Source: Alphaproteobacteria bacterium
Lineage (GTDB): Bacteria > Pseudomonadota > Alphaproteobacteria > Rhizobiales > Xanthobacteraceae
Assembly: GCA_005884765.1 (NCBI GenBank)
Contig: VAZV01000170.1
Span: 1 to 52,773, forward strand
DNA length: 52,773 nt
Direction of reading: 5' to 3'
A model generated the notes under the pieces. That model was not told the DNA's origin. It made no database searches and saw only the letters and a list, made by a program, of their open reading frames with translations. Both the position numbers and the translations under genes were made by a program. Shown one piece after another: positions 27,491-36,358 of this stretch; within the stretch, counting starts at the first letter, position 1, and every line of letters begins with the position of its first letter.

Positions 27491-28801
27491 ATGAGATTGT
27501 CTGATGTTTTCGCACGAATAGTCGCGCTGATTGGCGCCGCCGCGCTGTTGTGGCGCCGGTTGCAGGGTGCAGCGCCCGAGCCGGCCTGGGGCAGCGCGCC
27601 GGTGGTCCCAGCTGCAAAGCCGCAGGGCAGCATCCCGACGCTCAAGATGCCGACGGCCCAGGGGTGGACCGACGGGCACACGCCGGTGGCTGCGCCGGGG
27701 CTCAAGGTCAATGCATTTGCGACCGGCCTGAAACACCCGCGCTGGATCGAGGTGCTGCCCAATGGCGATGTCCTCGTTGCCGAGTCGAATCAGGTCGCCG
27801 GACCGATCAGGAGCGTGTTCAGCTACGCGATGCAGGCGACGATGAGACGGGCCCGTGCCCTCGGCGTCAGCGCGAACCGCATCACGTTGTTGCGCGACAC
27901 CGATGGCGACGGCGTCGCCGAAAAGCGCGAGATCTTCATTGAGGGACTGAACCAGCCGTTCGGCATGGCGTTGCTGGGCGACACATTCTATGTCGGCAAC
28001 ACCGACGGCGTGGTGGCCTTCCCCTATGTGGCGGGCGCGGACCGCATCACCGGGCCGGGGCGGAAACTCGTCACCTTCAAGCCTGACGGGCATTGGACGC
28101 GGAGCCTGCTGCCGAGCCCCGACGGCCGGAAACTCTATGCCGGGGTCGGCTCGCTTACCAATATCGCCGACAACGGCATGGAAGCAGAGGAAGGCCGGGC
28201 TGCGATCTACGAGCTCGATCTGGCCAATGGCATAAGCCGCATTTTTGCCGGCGGCCTGCGCAACGCGGTGGGCATGGCATGGGAGCCCACGACCGGCGTG
28301 CTCTGGACGGTGGTCAACGAGCGCGACGGCCTCGGCGACGAGACCCCTCCCGACTATCTGACCTCGGTCCGCGATGGGGGGTTCTACGGCTGGCCCTATT
28401 GCTACTGGGGGCAGACGGTGGACGATCGGGTACCGCAGGATCTGGCCGCGGTCGCAAAGGCCATCACGCCGGACTACGCGCTGGGCGGGCACACCGCGTC
28501 GCTGGGTCTATGCTGGCTGCCGGCCGGCACGCTTCCGGGCTTTCCCGACGGTATGGCCATCGGGCAGCACGGCTCCTGGAATCGCAGCACGCTGAGTGGC
28601 TACAAGGTCGTCTTCGTGCCGTTCGTGAACGGGCGCCCGGTCGGGCCGCCGCGGGATATTTTGACCGGATTCCTCGCACCGGACGAGCGGGTGTCCTATG
28701 GACGACCGGTAGGAGTAACACTCGGTCCGGACGGCTCCGTTCTAGTGGCGGACGATGTTGGCGATGTGATCTGGCGCGTAACCAGCGAGCGGCAGGGCTG
28801 A
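27491..28801 (+). CDS. PQQ-dependent sugar / sorbosone dehydrogenase-like protein
   Basis: 436 residues with AGGGGAA before the ATG. An N-terminal hydrophobic segment (about 7-20) may anchor or export it. The rest is a six-bladed beta-propeller of the GDH/L-sorbosone dehydrogenase family: KHPRWIEVLPNGDVLVAESN, RITLLRDTDGDGVAEKR, NQPFGMAL, GLRNAVGMAWEPTTGVLWTVVNERDGLGDETPPDYL, GGFYGWPYCYWG and HTASLGLCWLP. These carry the usual PQQ, calcium and catalytic-His regions. It would oxidise aldoses or related sugars in the periplasm and pass electrons to the respiratory chain. Confidence 0.85.
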   Translation: MRLSDVFARIVALIGAAALLWRRLQGAAPEPAWGSAPVVPAAKPQGSIPTLKMPTAQGWTDGHTPVAAPGLKVNAFATGLKHPRWIEVLPNGDVLVAESNQVAGPIRSVFSYAMQATMRRARALGVSANRITLLRDTDGDGVAEKREIFIEGLNQPFGMALLGDTFYVGNTDGVVAFPYVAGADRITGPGRKLVTFKPDGHWTRSLLPSPDGRKLYAGVGSLTNIADNGMEAEEGRAAIYELDLANGISRIFAGGLRNAVGMAWEPTTGVLWTVVNERDGLGDETPPDYLTSVRDGGFYGWPYCYWGQTVDDRVPQDLAAVAKAITPDYALGGHTASLGLCWLPAGTLPGFPDGMAIGQHGSWNRSTLSGYKVVFVPFVNGRPVGPPRDILTGFLAPDERVSYGRPVGVTLGPDGSVLVADDVGDVIWRVTSERQG

Positions 28802-29122
28802 GCGACCGTGACAGCCTATGCCGAAGAAGTAAGTGTCCACTTGCAAAGCCCATCTCCGCCAAAAATATGAGGCGCGTATCGACCGTGTCCGTTCGGCGCC
28901 AAAGGACTAAACCGCTCGCGCGGTAGGGCACGGCGGCGGGCGGACAGCCAAAACGGTGGCGCAACGGGGCGTCCTGTCTTGAGATCGAGGGGTTTCGACA
29001 ACCTCACTCAAGACAGGAGCATCCCCATGACCGACGAGGCCATGTGTACCCGCCCTTTGATGCATAAACGAAAGCGGCTGGATTGCAGTTCGGCATGACT
29101 GCCGTCCTTGTCCCGTCGGTAC
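28802..29122. other. Intergenic with inverted repeat and possible IS scar
   Basis: 321 bp between convergent genes. Contains a perfect 12-bp inverted repeat (28972-28983 and 29007-29018) followed at 29027 by a short frame MTDEAMCTRPLMHKRKR that stops after 23 codons. The arrangement could be the 5' edge of a lost transposase gene; unproven. Confidence 0.4.
28972..29018. repeat. 12-bp perfect inverted repeat
   Basis: TCCTGTCTTGAG and CTCAAGACAGGA separated by 23 bases. No T-run follows, so a terminator is less likely than an IS end or operator. Confidence 0.6.
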
Positions 29123-29980
29123 TCACTCCAACTTTAGATTTAGAATGAAGGCCTCGAGGTCCCCCATGAAGCGTTGCTCAAACGCTATGGCACGATGGGG
29201 CATATGGCCAGAATCGTCATAACGGACGATTTCGGCACGCGGATGGTCATGCGCGAGGCGAGCCTCGTGGCCCTCCAACAAAGCAGCCCCGAACCTGGGA
29301 TCGGCTTGAATAATCTTGATCGGGCATGAAAATTTTCGCTCGGTCGAAATAGCTGCAAGAACAGAGGTCGCAACATTTCCATTTCCCCAGCAGCGCCCGT
29401 CTTGTCGTTGTAGCGCCGAAGCATGACTTAATAAATGGCGGGAGCCGAAATGATCGCTGCCTATCCCGCCCATGGGCGTTGGAGAGTTTGAAAGGAATGC
29501 AAGATATGCATCGAGCGCTGCTCTCTCTTGCTGCCACGCAGCCTGACGAGAACTTATAATCGAAAAGAGTTTTGGGAATATTGATTTTTCCCACTCGCTT
29601 GGTTCTCCAAGATACCACGGTGGATCCTCAAGGAAGACGGCGCGCACATTTGCATGACCACTCTGTGCCAGCACACCGGCGACACAGCCGCCGAGAGAGT
29701 GCCCAACGATCACCGCTGGTCGCGCGATTTCTGCCAGGACAGTCTCCGCGTCTGAGACGTAATCCGCGAGCTGGTAGCTTGGTGCCCGGTCCGAGTGCCC
29801 GTGTCCCCGAAAATCCAAGGCCCAAACTCTATGTCGATTCTTTAGTCGCTCCGCGATTTCCTCCCACGTGTCTCGACTTAGCGACAGTCCGTGCAAGAAT
29901 AGAATTGGTTCAGTATCCGCTGGGCCATAAACCGATACAGCGAGTTTAACGCCGTTGTTGTTCAGCGTGATGTCGGTCAC
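29123..29980 (-). CDS. Alpha/beta hydrolase
   Basis: 285 residues, GTG start with GGGAGA 6 bases upstream. Classic alpha/beta hydrolase: oxyanion region LFLHGLSLSRDTW, RGHGHSDRAPSY, nucleophile Ser95 in VGHSLGG, an acid candidate in IIQADPRFGAAL, and catalytic His in DDSGHMPHR near the C-terminus. Cytoplasmic, no signal. Could be an esterase, lactonase or haloperoxidase-like enzyme; the substrate is not inferable. Codon use looks less GC-biased than surrounding genes. A short scar and inverted repeat lie just beyond its 3' end. Confidence 0.88.
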   Translation of the reverse strand: MTDITLNNNGVKLAVSVYGPADTEPILFLHGLSLSRDTWEEIAERLKNRHRVWALDFRGHGHSDRAPSYQLADYVSDAETVLAEIARPAVIVGHSLGGCVAGVLAQSGHANVRAVFLEDPPWYLGEPSEWEKSIFPKLFSIISSRQAAWQQERAALDAYLAFLSNSPTPMGGIGSDHFGSRHLLSHASALQRQDGRCWGNGNVATSVLAAISTERKFSCPIKIIQADPRFGAALLEGHEARLAHDHPRAEIVRYDDSGHMPHRAIAFEQRFMGDLEAFILNLKLE

Positions 29981-30061
29981 CGAAATCTCCCAGTACGAAA
30001 TACGATCAGCTCTGGAGTGCCGAGGATTCCCCGGCTCAAAAATACCTGCCGTCCCGCGATC

Positions 30062-31099
30062 TCAGCGCCTGATTTGTCGAAATTTGTCGGACAGGCCGTC
30101 GAGATAGCCGACCCAGCTTGCGTTGATCGGCTGATCTTGGACCAGTGCATGAAACCGGATCATCATGCAGACGAGAAACAGCGGCTTGATGAAAGCGGCG
30201 CGCAACGTCGATGCCAGCAGTGCTGCGACCACAACGGTGACCAGTGCGCCGTTTTCTCGTATTGGCTCCGGCAACACCATCGTCGCCAGGCCGGCGGGGA
30301 CCAGCAGCAGCAACCAAAACAGGATGCTCAATGCCCGTTCGAGGATGAGCATCCAGATCGATGTTTCCAGAATCGGCCTGGCGTTCTGGCAGTAATAGAC
30401 CAAGCCGTCCCGAACATTTCGCCACGGATCGTCCCCGCCTCGCGCAAGGTCATAGGAAAGCACCACCTTGTCCAAATAGCGCGTTGCAGCGGCAAGAATG
30501 GCGTTCACCAGACCGACGATCGTGCCTACTCCCGGAGTTGGCAGCCATTCACCGAGTGTGTCGAGCGTATTGTGAAATGCTTTCAAGACGCCCCGAACAA
30601 GTGCGCCCAGCCCGAACAGAGCCGCGACTTCGCCGAATCTCGCCACCACGATCCGGCGACCATAGGTGAATTGCCCCTCGTTACCGTTGCCAACGTGACC
30701 TTGCGTGATCAACTCCGTCAGGACGGCAACATGGCCACACGCGATCATGTGAAACGCATATCGCAGGACTGCTCCCCAGATCCATCCGCCGGCGAGGAGA
30801 ACACCAAGAAGCCAGCAGACGCCGAACGTCATGGCGACGTGCATGCCGAGCCATGCCGCGCCCCCGGCGCCGATCGCAATCCAGACGACGCACGCTACGG
30901 CTGATGCCAGCAAAACTCCCCACCGCGCAAGAGCATAAGGCAGGGTTTCGACCAGCAATCTCAGTGCCGTCGCCAGACCATGATCACGAACGAGCAACGG
31001 ATATGAATGGACGATTCCCTGAGATCGCCCGCCGGCGCGGCCTTCGGCCGAACCGTCGCCGCCTCTAGCACCGTCATTGGCCAAACTCATGTGAGACAC
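30062..31099 (-). CDS. Multi-pass inner-membrane protein, unknown function
   Basis: 345 residues, GTG at 31099 with GAGAAAG upstream; an ATG three codons later is the alternative. Hydrophilic Gly-rich N-terminus, then hydrophobic spans at about 58-105, 155-185, 200-215, 255-300. Mentions of conserved-looking charged loops: RGGDDPWRNVRDGLVYYCQNA and MMIRFHALVQDQPINASWVGYLD. I do not recognise a named family. It lies 28 bp downstream of the OmpA-family gene on the same strand, which suggests a two-gene envelope operon. Confidence 0.75.
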   Translation of the reverse strand: MSHMSLANDGARGGDGSAEGRAGGRSQGIVHSYPLLVRDHGLATALRLLVETLPYALARWGVLLASAVACVVWIAIGAGGAAWLGMHVAMTFGVCWLLGVLLAGGWIWGAVLRYAFHMIACGHVAVLTELITQGHVGNGNEGQFTYGRRIVVARFGEVAALFGLGALVRGVLKAFHNTLDTLGEWLPTPGVGTIVGLVNAILAAATRYLDKVVLSYDLARGGDDPWRNVRDGLVYYCQNARPILETSIWMLILERALSILFWLLLLVPAGLATMVLPEPIRENGALVTVVVAALLASTLRAAFIKPLFLVCMMIRFHALVQDQPINASWVGYLDGLSDKFRQIRR

Positions 31100-31126
31100 T
31101 TGCTTTCTCGTTCGTTGCCGTGATCG

Positions 31127-32137
31127 CTATTGCGGTATCAATTCTACGCGGCGATTCCTGGCGCGGCCATCGTCGCTGGCATTGCTGGCAATCGGCGCGA
31201 GCAGGCCGGCCCCGTAGCCTTTCAGGCGCGCCGGGTTGATCCCATAAGTCGTGGTGAGATCGGCCACCACGGCGTCAGCCCGCGCCTGCGACAACTGCAT
31301 GTTGAAATCGAATCCGCCGACATTGTCGGTGTGGCCGACAAGGTAAACCTTGCGTGTGGGATCGCTCTTCAGGAAAGCGGCGATCTGGTCGAGGGCCGCT
31401 CGCGAGTCCGGCTTCAGTTGCGCCTTATTGAAGTCGAACAGAATGCCGGAGAGAATCACCTGACCGGCGGTATCCAGCCGCTTGGCAATTTCCGTGGCCG
31501 ATACCGCGACCATGCCGTTCTTCAGCTCTCCGCTCTGAACCGCATCCAGCCGGACCACAACCTGGCCCTTTTCAACCCTGAGCTCCGGGTTGTAACCATC
31601 GTCGAATTCGATGATGTAGAGCGCGATGTGGGTCTTCGCTGCACCATCCTCTTTCACCGCGGCGAGATAGCGCGATTGATCGGCGCTGTAGCCCACGATC
31701 TGGCCGCCAGGCCCCATGCTCTCAAAAAAGCGGCCTTGCGCCGGACCAAAATCCGGGCCTTTCGCTTCATAGAGCACGCGATAGCCGGCGGACGCGAGGT
31801 ATTCCTTGTAGTTGCGGAAAACCTCTGCCGACGACGGACCTTTCGGGATCGTGTAGAGGAGCTGCGTGAGCCGTCCCTCGAGGTCCTGCTTCGCCTCTAT
31901 TTCGGCCTCGTTGGTGCGGGAGTCGAAGCCGGTAATCTTGCCAATCGGTAGCGTGTACTCGGCAAAGCTTCTGGAATCGCACAGCGCGATCGAGGCGTTC
32001 TGAAAGCGCATCATGCCGTCGAAATCCCGGCAACCTGCTTTATCTGCGGCAACCGCTATTTGCGTGGTGAAAAGCAACAGTGCTGCGGTAACAAGGCCTG
32101 CGGAGCTGGCGACCAATTTCCGTCGACGAGAGATCAT
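31127..32137 (-). CDS. OmpA-family peptidoglycan-associated protein
   Basis: 336 residues from the ATG at 32137 (MISRRRKLVASS), chosen because it opens a signal peptide ending near AVAADK. The N-terminal 90-200 region is not recognised (KEYLASAGYRVLYEAKGPDFGP). The C-terminal OmpA domain (about 215-336) has ILFDFNKAQLKPDSRAALDQIA, VYLVGHTDNVGG, LSQARADAVV and a final RNRRVELI, the peptidoglycan-binding signature. It probably tethers an outer-membrane complex to the wall and is followed at once by a membrane-protein gene. Confidence 0.9.
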   Translation of the reverse strand: MISRRRKLVASSAGLVTAALLLFTTQIAVAADKAGCRDFDGMMRFQNASIALCDSRSFAEYTLPIGKITGFDSRTNEAEIEAKQDLEGRLTQLLYTIPKGPSSAEVFRNYKEYLASAGYRVLYEAKGPDFGPAQGRFFESMGPGGQIVGYSADQSRYLAAVKEDGAAKTHIALYIIEFDDGYNPELRVEKGQVVVRLDAVQSGELKNGMVAVSATEIAKRLDTAGQVILSGILFDFNKAQLKPDSRAALDQIAAFLKSDPTRKVYLVGHTDNVGGFDFNMQLSQARADAVVADLTTTYGINPARLKGYGAGLLAPIASNASDDGRARNRRVELIPQ

Positions 32138-32320
32138 GGGACGTTCCGGTTGGTTGGTGGCAATCGTTGAATGAGCAAGTTGCTTGCGTTCATGCCAGGC
32201 GTCACAGCGCCAACACCCTGGGACTGGTAGGGTTTGATGAGTTGGCGCTGTGAGCTGGCGAAGCTGGCACGGGCAGCCGCGATATCGGTCAGGGAGGAGT
32301 GCCGATGTCGCAGCCTGCAA

Positions 32321-33442
32321 TCATTGACCAGCCTGCAATTCGGCGTAGTTGCCGTCCTTGTCGCGCCTGTACACGACATAGTCGATCAAGGTGATGTCGC
32401 CCTTCGGTGTGTAGCTGATCTTGCCAAGCACGGTGTCCCAGCTTCCGGCCTTGATCACTGCTGCGACCTTCTTGGCGTCCGTGGTCTTGGCGCGGGCGAC
32501 GGCCTGGCTCCAGATCTGGAATGCGGCGTAACTGTAGAGCGTGTAGCCGTCGGGATCGATGCCCTTGTCCTTGAACTTCTTCAAGATCGCGGCCGCCGTC
32601 ACCTTCTTGCGCGGATCAGGCGAGAAGGTGAACAGCGAGCCGTCGGCAAGCGGACCTGCGATCGCCGCGAACTGCTTGTCGACCAGGGCGTCGCCACCCA
32701 TCGACACGGCATCGACGCCCTGCTCGCGCATCTGGCGCAGGATCAACGCAGCCTCGGCATAGTAGCCACCGATATAGACGAAGTCGATCGCCTCCTTCTT
32801 GAAGCGGGATACCAGCGCGGCGAAATCCTTGTCGCCCTTGGTGTAGGCCTCATAGAGCTTTTCCTTCACGCCCGCCGCGTTGATGGCGCCTCGCGTCTCA
32901 TCGGCGAGGCCTTTGCCGTAGGTCGTCTTGTCGTGGATGATCGCGACGTTCTTGGTCTTGTAGTTCTTGATGATATAGTTGGCGGCGACCATGCCTTGCT
33001 GGTCGTCCCGACCGCAGACGCGGAACGTATTCCACAACCCGCGCTCGGTGAATTGCGGGTTGGTCGAGCCGGGTGTGATCTGCAGCACGTTGCCCTCGGC
33101 ATAGGCGTCCGACGCCGGGATCGAAGTCGATGAGCAGAAGTGCCCGACGACGAAGGGAATCCTCATACCCGCCATTTTCTCGGCAACCGACACTGCCTGC
33201 TTTGGATCGCAGGCGTCGTCGCCGACCTCCAGCTTGAGCTTCTTGCCGAGCACGCCGCCCCCTGCATTGATGTCGGCGATCGCGAGATCGGCGCCGTTCT
33301 TGAACTGCTGGCCGAAGCTCGCCTCCGATCCGGTCATCGGCCCGACGACAGCAACACTGATATCCTGGGCCATCGCGGCGCCGGACAGTGCCAGGCCGGC
33401 GCCAAACGCAAGGAAATATCGTGGCAACGAAAACGTCATCAT
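32321..33442 (-). CDS. ABC transporter periplasmic binding protein, branched-chain amino acid type
   Basis: 373 residues with GAGGAGAAT just before ATG ATG. Signal peptide about 1-25 (ending ALSGAAMAQ). LivK/Peripla_BP_6 features: SVAVVGPMTGSEASFGQQFKNGADLAIADINAGGGVLGKKL, VVGHFCSSTSIPAS, TPGSTNPQFTERGL, VAIIHDKTTYGKGLAD and FVYIGGYYAEAALILRQM. Binds amino acids or related compounds for an ABC importer. No permease or ATPase genes are nearby, so it is an orphan receptor or uses subunits coded elsewhere. Confidence 0.93.
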   Translation of the reverse strand: MMTFSLPRYFLAFGAGLALSGAAMAQDISVAVVGPMTGSEASFGQQFKNGADLAIADINAGGGVLGKKLKLEVGDDACDPKQAVSVAEKMAGMRIPFVVGHFCSSTSIPASDAYAEGNVLQITPGSTNPQFTERGLWNTFRVCGRDDQQGMVAANYIIKNYKTKNVAIIHDKTTYGKGLADETRGAINAAGVKEKLYEAYTKGDKDFAALVSRFKKEAIDFVYIGGYYAEAALILRQMREQGVDAVSMGGDALVDKQFAAIAGPLADGSLFTFSPDPRKKVTAAAILKKFKDKGIDPDGYTLYSYAAFQIWSQAVARAKTTDAKKVAAVIKAGSWDTVLGKISYTPKGDITLIDYVVYRRDKDGNYAELQAGQ

Positions 33443-33485
33443 ATTCTCCTCGGAGGTCTTGGTGCCTCAATGCATCGCTATTGAT

Positions 33486-33650
33486 GAATCGCCCCGAATG
33501 GGATGATCAACCCGGGGGCCGCCTTTTAGCCGCGCCGTGGATGTGAGGCTCGGACAGACGCGACGGGGAGTTTGGACAGACGCGACATCGGCCAAGAATT
33601 TGAACCAGCGTTGCCGCGCGCTCACCTGAGCGCTTGACCGAAGAGCAGGC
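33486..33650 (+). repeat. Direct repeat R1
   Basis: About 160 bp similar to R2 (34968-35140) and R3 (38816-38962). Shared marks: ATGGGAYGATCA, GCCTTTTAG, GGGAGTTTGGACAGACGCGA, and CAGCGTTGCCGCGCGC. It lies between the binding-protein gene and the acyl-CoA dehydrogenase-like gene. Confidence 0.8.
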
Positions 33651-33716
33651 AGTATTTTCAGGCCTTTCCCGGCCATCCACGTCCTTGCAGCGACGTCCGA
33701 CTCGAATGCGCGTCAG

Positions 33717-34910
33717 TTATTCCGTGCTGCGGTCATCCGTGAACAGCAAAGGGGTCGATCGCATGTCCGAGCCCAAAAACGCCTGACCAGCCATCTGATA
33801 ATTGGCTGGTGCTACAGTGATGTGCTGAGCGGCCGCATGGATATCGCGCACGCAACGTTCGAGCCCGCTGCTCACGTAGGGCGAAGCTGAGCCGCCCGCG
33901 CTGAACATAAGTTCGGTCGCCTCTTTGGCGGTGTTCGCGGCATGCGTCGACGCCAGCCATAGCGTAGCGCGCTGAGCAAGGCTGAGCGTGCTGCCTTCGC
34001 TGACGACCTGCCATGCCTCTTCGAGTGCACCATATAGGAAAGCCCGGCCCGAGCGCAGGAGTGCCTCGGCGCGTCCCAAATTGGCCTGCATGGTCACATC
34101 CTCACGAAGCAACTTTCGAGAGCGGGCAGCGAGCTTGGTTCCCGCAAGCTCGACCAGGATGTCGATCGCGTGGCGGGCGATGCCCAACGGCACGGCTGCG
34201 AGCAGAGCACCGAAGATTGCGATTGTCGGAAGCGCATAAAGCGGCCCTTGCTCCACTGGGGGTTCGCGAAGCGAAAGGGAGTGATTAGTTGGCACGAAAA
34301 CATCCGCGACCGCATAGTCATGGCTGCCCGTGCCACGGAGCCCGATACTGTGCCAAGTATCGAGGATTTCGCACTCCGCGGCAGGAAAATGCAGGATGCG
34401 CGTGACTGGGGTGCCGTCAGCCGCAAGGCGAGGTTGATCCCCGTCCAAAATCCGGCAGCCGCCCACGATCCAGGCGGAGTGCTGGCAGCCGCTTCCGAGT
34501 GGCCATCGGCCTGTGACGCGGTAACCACCATCGACGACCATAGCGTTGCCTGACGGTCGCAAGCCTCCGGCTGCTCTGACGAGCGGATCGCTACCGTAAA
34601 TCTCGAGCGCAGCTTCCTTCTGAAGATATCCGGCGAACGCGCCATATCCACCGGCGATTGCCATGCACCAACCTGCGGCACCATCAGCGCGCGAGATTTC
34701 TTCAACAACCCGCATGAGTGTGATCGGGTCGGCCTCTTCACCGCCTATGCCGCGCGGAATCCACAGGCGAAAGAGTCCCGACCGTGCCATCGCCTCCACC
34801 AACGGTGTAGGCAGCCTCCGCGACCGCTCGCTCTCTTCCACAGATGCCTGAACCAGCGGTGCAAGTGCCGCGGCCGCATCGAGGAACGATTGTAGCGTGG
34901 TGTCGGCCAT
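33717..34910 (-). CDS. Acyl-CoA dehydrogenase-like flavoprotein (group D monooxygenase type)
   Basis: 397 residues from MADTTLQS at 34910, where GGGCGGGA lies upstream; an ATG six codons earlier is possible. Fold of acyl-CoA dehydrogenases: helical N-domain (VQASVEESERSRRLPTPLVEAMARSGLFRLWIP), beta domain with GYRVTGRWPLGSGCQHSAWIVGG and GTGSHDYAVADVFVP, and C-terminal helices (SLAQRATLWLASTHAANTAKEATELMFSAGGSASPYVSSGLERCVRDIHAA). The pattern is closest to HpaB/DszC-like or hydroxylase members that use FMNH2 and oxygen. Substrate unknown. It is flanked by direct repeats R1 and R2, and a truncated copy of its 5' end is at 38.68-38.75 kb. Confidence 0.85.
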   Translation of the reverse strand: MADTTLQSFLDAAAALAPLVQASVEESERSRRLPTPLVEAMARSGLFRLWIPRGIGGEEADPITLMRVVEEISRADGAAGWCMAIAGGYGAFAGYLQKEAALEIYGSDPLVRAAGGLRPSGNAMVVDGGYRVTGRWPLGSGCQHSAWIVGGCRILDGDQPRLAADGTPVTRILHFPAAECEILDTWHSIGLRGTGSHDYAVADVFVPTNHSLSLREPPVEQGPLYALPTIAIFGALLAAVPLGIARHAIDILVELAGTKLAARSRKLLREDVTMQANLGRAEALLRSGRAFLYGALEEAWQVVSEGSTLSLAQRATLWLASTHAANTAKEATELMFSAGGSASPYVSSGLERCVRDIHAAAQHITVAPANYQMAGQAFLGSDMRSTPLLFTDDRSTE

Positions 34911-35341
34911 TGATCCCGCCCGTCGCATTCCGGAGACCTTTCTCGGTTTGGCTCAAGCGCTCTTTATGTGCGAATCTTCCCGCATGGGACGATCACCCGG
35001 GAGCTGCCTTTTAGGCGCGTCGCGGGTGTGAGGCACGGACGGAGGCGACAGGGGGTTTGGACGGACCCGACATCGGTCAAGAATTTGATCCAGCGTTGCC
35101 GCGCGCACGCTGAGAGTCTGACCGAAAAAGCAGCCAGCATTTCCAGAGACTTTTCAAGCGCCTGAAAATGAATCGGTTTTCGTCATGACCGGGCATAGCC
35201 GTCCGAGGATGGCGTCGCTTCCGCTCGCCTATGTCCCGCCTGCGGGGCCGAAGCCCCTTCGGCGTGGCGAAGGCCCGGCCATCCACGTTATTGCAGCAGG
35301 GCGCATGCCCGGCCTGCAAAACGAGATCACCGTGGAGCGGG
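34911..35341. other. Intergenic with repeat R2 and a palindromic genome repeat
   Basis: 431 bp. It carries R2 and, at about 35185-35301, a GC-rich stretch (GTCATGACCGGGCATAG ... CCCGGCCATCCACG) of the kind scattered between genes in this bacterial group. A shorter match (CGGCCATCCACGTCCTTGCAGC) occurs at 33670. No gene. Confidence 0.5.
34968..35140 (+). repeat. Direct repeat R2
   Basis: Same orientation as R1 and R3. Together with the adjoining gene start (from about 34860) it is nearly collinear with 38708-38962. Confidence 0.85.
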
Positions 35342-36111
35342 TCAACGGTCCCAATTGAACCGCCAGACGAGTTCACTGCTCAGCGTTTGAACGAAGCGCT
35401 TGGAATTCATCACACCGATGACCGCCCCGGTGGCGCTGTCCGCGATCGGGTCCGTATGCGAGCCGTAGTCGGCGAAGCGATACTCGGTCTTCCAGGTCAA
35501 CCCAGGCAGCCAGCCCAGATTGTACTCGTAGCCGGTGCCGATGAACCAGCCGCCGTAGTTTTGTGCAGGCGTGAAAACGCCGGGAGGATCGCCGGCCAAG
35601 CTGAAAGAGTTGTAGTCAATCTGCTTGAAATACGCGTTGGTATAGCCGCCTGACACGTAAGCCAGGAAGCGATCTGTCGGCAGCCATCCCAACCGGGCGC
35701 CGACTGCCCAAGACCTATCGAGCTTCTCTTGCCCTACGAACCCAACGTCGGCGGGGTTAAGATTGCCTTTGATGCTACCCCAATCGGCATCAGCGAAGGC
35801 GCCGATGAGCATAGAACCACCGAGCGGCAAGAGACTATTGAATTGATAGTCGCACCCGCCTTGTACAGTCCCAAACCCCGCCCGCTGCTATCGGCAGTGC
35901 CAGCGCTGAAAGGTCCAGCGGGGGTCGATGTGCTTTGCTCGTGATCAAACATGCCATGGCCAAACCCGCCGCCGACGTAGCAGCCGGTCCAGCTGTAGAC
36001 TGGTGCGGGAGTGGGAGGCGCCTTCAAGACGGGCCGTGCGTCCAGATCGGCGGCGAGCGCGGAAGTAGCGAAGCCGGCCAGACCTAGCACGGCAAAGGCG
36101 AGCTTCTTCAT
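35342..36111 (-). pseudogene. Omp25/31-type outer-membrane beta-barrel, frameshifted
   Basis: The ATG at 36111 has GGAGAG upstream and a signal peptide MKKLAFAVLGLAGFATSALA, then ADLDARPVLKAPPTPAPVYSWTGCYVGGGFG, the standard start of rhizobial Omp25-like proteins. The first frame runs out of homology near 35885. The proper continuation (TVQGGCDYQFNS, then LIGAFADADWG, WAVGARLGWLPTDRFLAYVSGGY, WFIGTGYEYNL and the final ELVWRFNWDR) is in another frame down to the stop at 35342. A one-base change in the C-rich tract at about 35870-35890 explains it. It is inactive unless this is a sequencing error. It follows an AraC gene on the same strand. Confidence 0.8.
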
Positions 36112-36358
36112 GGGAATCTCTCCACCAAATACGAAACCGTAACGGATGTGACGGCACAGATCACCGAATAGGCCAGTTTTCGCCTGAACACTGTCATCCG
36201 ACGGCAACACGTAACATTCACAGGGAAGACTGGAGCGACCACCGCCTTGCTTCAGGCGACATCGGTTGAGCCGGCACCTGGTTGTCTGATGCAAATTGGG
36301 CCGCACGCTTGTGAGGGCCGCATGTTGAAATCAAATTCGCCGACATTCGTCGAGCGGA

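Noticed and set aside
28093..28926. Arg/Gly-rich frame inside the sugar dehydrogenase gene
   Set aside because: Out-of-frame reading of the propeller gene; no ribosome site or domain.
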